Source: Nostoc sp. PCC 7107
GTDB taxonomy: Bacteria > Cyanobacteriota > Cyanobacteriia > Cyanobacteriales > Nostocaceae
Length of the DNA stretch: 64,000 nt
Direction: 5' to 3'
NCBI RefSeq assembly: GCF_000316625.1
Contig: NC_019676.1
Span: 4,854,501 to 4,918,500, forward strand
Below, one piece after another: positions 62,849-64,000 of the stretch; position 1 is the first letter of the stretch, and each line of letters starts with the position of its first letter. The notes under the pieces were generated by a model. It had not been told where the DNA came from, made no database searches, and saw nothing but the letters and a program-made list of their open reading frames with translations. Made by a program: the position numbers and the translations under genes.

Positions 62849-64000
62849 ATGCCAACTACACTTGCAGACGCGCAAAATTTAGTTTCTGACCTCATTTCCC
62901 GCTACTCATCCCGTGTAGATTATTTGATGATTCGCCTAGAGGAAGCAGAAGGGACTGATATCTTGTTGCGTGGCGACAAGGTAGAAACCCTGAGTGAAGG
63001 TATTTCTATTGGTGGACATATTCGCGCTTGTTATAAAGGTGGCTGGGGTTTAAGCAGTTTTAACCAGCTTTCTACTATTAAAGAACGAATTGAAGAAGCG
63101 ATCGCAGCAGCTTTGATGGTAGGCGATGAAGAAACTTTACTAGCTCCCATTGATCCAGTGCAAGCCATCTGTCAACTACCGCTAACGGGTACAGATCCGC
63201 GTAAAATTAGCCTATCGCAGAAAAAAGAATTGTGCGATCGCTACACTCAACTGTTAAAAAGTGTTGATCCTCAAATCACTACAACTTCTGTCCGTTACGG
63301 TGACAGCGCTCAAAGAATCATCATTGCCACCTCCGAAGGTACACTGATTGAACAATCTTGGGTAGATATGGAAATGCGCTTCGCCGCCACTGCAAGAAAT
63401 GGCGAAACTGTCCAAACCGGAAGGGAAACTACTGGTTCTCGCAAAGCCTATGAAGATTTAGTTAATTTAGATGAACAAGTAAAAAGTTCGGCTCAAAGGG
63501 CGGTTGCGGCTTTATCGCTTCCATCCGTTAAAGGTAATACATATACTGTAGTTATTGACCCCATTCTCACAGGTTTATTTGTTCATGAAGCCTTTGGGCA
63601 TCTTTCTGAAGCAGATATGGCTTACGAAAATCCCGATTTGCTAGAAGTAATGACCATCGGGCGGCGGTTTGGGCCAAAAGAACTGCAAATTTTTGATGGT
63701 GCAGCCCCAGAAGGACACCGCGGAAGTTATTTTTATGACGATGAAGGGACACCTGCTACTACCACCCAACTCATCAAAGATGGGATTTTAGTTGGGCGGT
63801 TACATTCTCGTGAAACCGCAGGTAAATTAGAAGAAACCCCCACTGGTAACGCTCGTTGTCTCAATTATCACTTCAGCCCCATTGTTCGGATGACCAATAC
63901 CTGGATAGAACGGGGTAAAACGCCAGCTGTAGATTTATTTACAGGTATCAAAGAAGGCGTTTATGCCCGTAACTGGCTGGGCGGGATGACTAATGGCGAA
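62849..64000 (+). CDS. tldD: TldD/PmbA family metalloprotease (5' part; runs off window)
   Basis: 384 codons from ATG at 62849 to the right edge with no stop. The start LADAQNLVSDLISRYSSRVDYLMIRLEE and the zinc motif FVHEAFGHLSEAD (HExxxH) fit TldD, the metal-binding subunit that pairs with PmbA/TldE to process peptides such as microcin B17 or to degrade unfolded peptides. GGGRRF-, GSYFYDDEG and RETAGKLEETPTGNAR are also family-typical. The partner tldE may follow outside the window. Confidence 0.93.
   Translation, partial: MPTTLADAQNLVSDLISRYSSRVDYLMIRLEEAEGTDILLRGDKVETLSEGISIGGHIRACYKGGWGLSSFNQLSTIKERIEEAIAAALMVGDEETLLAPIDPVQAICQLPLTGTDPRKISLSQKKELCDRYTQLLKSVDPQITTTSVRYGDSAQRIIIATSEGTLIEQSWVDMEMRFAATARNGETVQTGRETTGSRKAYEDLVNLDEQVKSSAQRAVAALSLPSVKGNTYTVVIDPILTGLFVHEAFGHLSEADMAYENPDLLEVMTIGRRFGPKELQIFDGAAPEGHRGSYFYDDEGTPATTTQLIKDGILVGRLHSRETAGKLEETPTGNARCLNYHFSPIVRMTNTWIERGKTPAVDLFTGIKEGVYARNWLGGMTNGE

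Overview
The window is chromosomal DNA from a filamentous, probably heterocyst-forming cyanobacterium of the Nostoc/Anabaena/Tolypothrix type. The octamer GCGATCGC (HIP1) recurs throughout, coding density and AT content are typical of that group, and many genes are cyanobacterial: psb30/ycf12, ho1, an ABA4-like protein, a CyaB-type GAF-GAF-PAS adenylate cyclase, cyanoexosortase A with an HpsJ-like partner, DUF6335, DUF2808 and a split pair of UPF0016 (Mnx-like) manganese exporters. No rRNA, tRNA, CRISPR array, prophage or intact transposase was seen. Small non-autonomous elements and palindromic repeats are common.

Layout. 1-7.9 kb: a truncated methyltransferase and DUF6335 gene, then a co-oriented set of stress-type genes (DUF2267, DJ-1/ferritin-like fusion, DUF2892-SRPBCC, two paralogous zinc alcohol dehydrogenases flanking a small secreted protein, cupin). 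7.9-12.3 kb: a hypothetical gene, a 63-bp tandem repeat, a caspase-like protease with an EF-hand and a C-terminal ClpC N-domain, and glmM. 12.7-19.3 kb: heme oxygenase, CobW GTPase, ABA4-like protein, secreted methyltransferase, SSB and a double-NBD peptide ABC ATPase. 19.4-26.8 kb: DUF411, an AAA ATPase, threonine dehydratase, a DUF1800/DUF1501 pair, KptA and a membrane protein. 27.3-30.1 kb: cyanoexosortase A locus with a truncated companion gene, then rpe. 30.2-37.0 kb: subtilase, serpin lipoprotein, AI-2E transporter, small membrane protein and an LCP protein whose stop codon lies inside a MITE-like element. 37.3-43.2 kb: copper-storage-like Cys/Met-rich protein, adenylate cyclase, DUF2808, membrane protein and two half-size manganese exporters.

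43.5-47.4 kb is the most interesting region: a tight four-gene cassette encoding an unrecognised protein, a QueC/QatC-like ATP-pyrophosphatase, an XRE regulator with an ImmA/IrrE-like domain lacking the catalytic Glu, and a PIN-domain protein. It looks like a defence or toxin-antitoxin-like island and matches no complete named system that I know. The rest (47.4-64 kb) is mostly housekeeping: YkgJ, psb30, recJ, ABM monooxygenase, SDR, lipase-like hydrolase, pcrA/uvrD, glgA, a beta-propeller-like protein, a response regulator-diguanylate cyclase and the start of tldD. It also holds two decaying genes, mtnX-like and dihydroorotate dehydrogenase-like.

A recurring theme is small repeats entering genes: an in-frame 27-nt repeat in both alcohol dehydrogenases, a GC-rich in-frame insertion in recJ, and a MITE that supplies the LCP stop codon.
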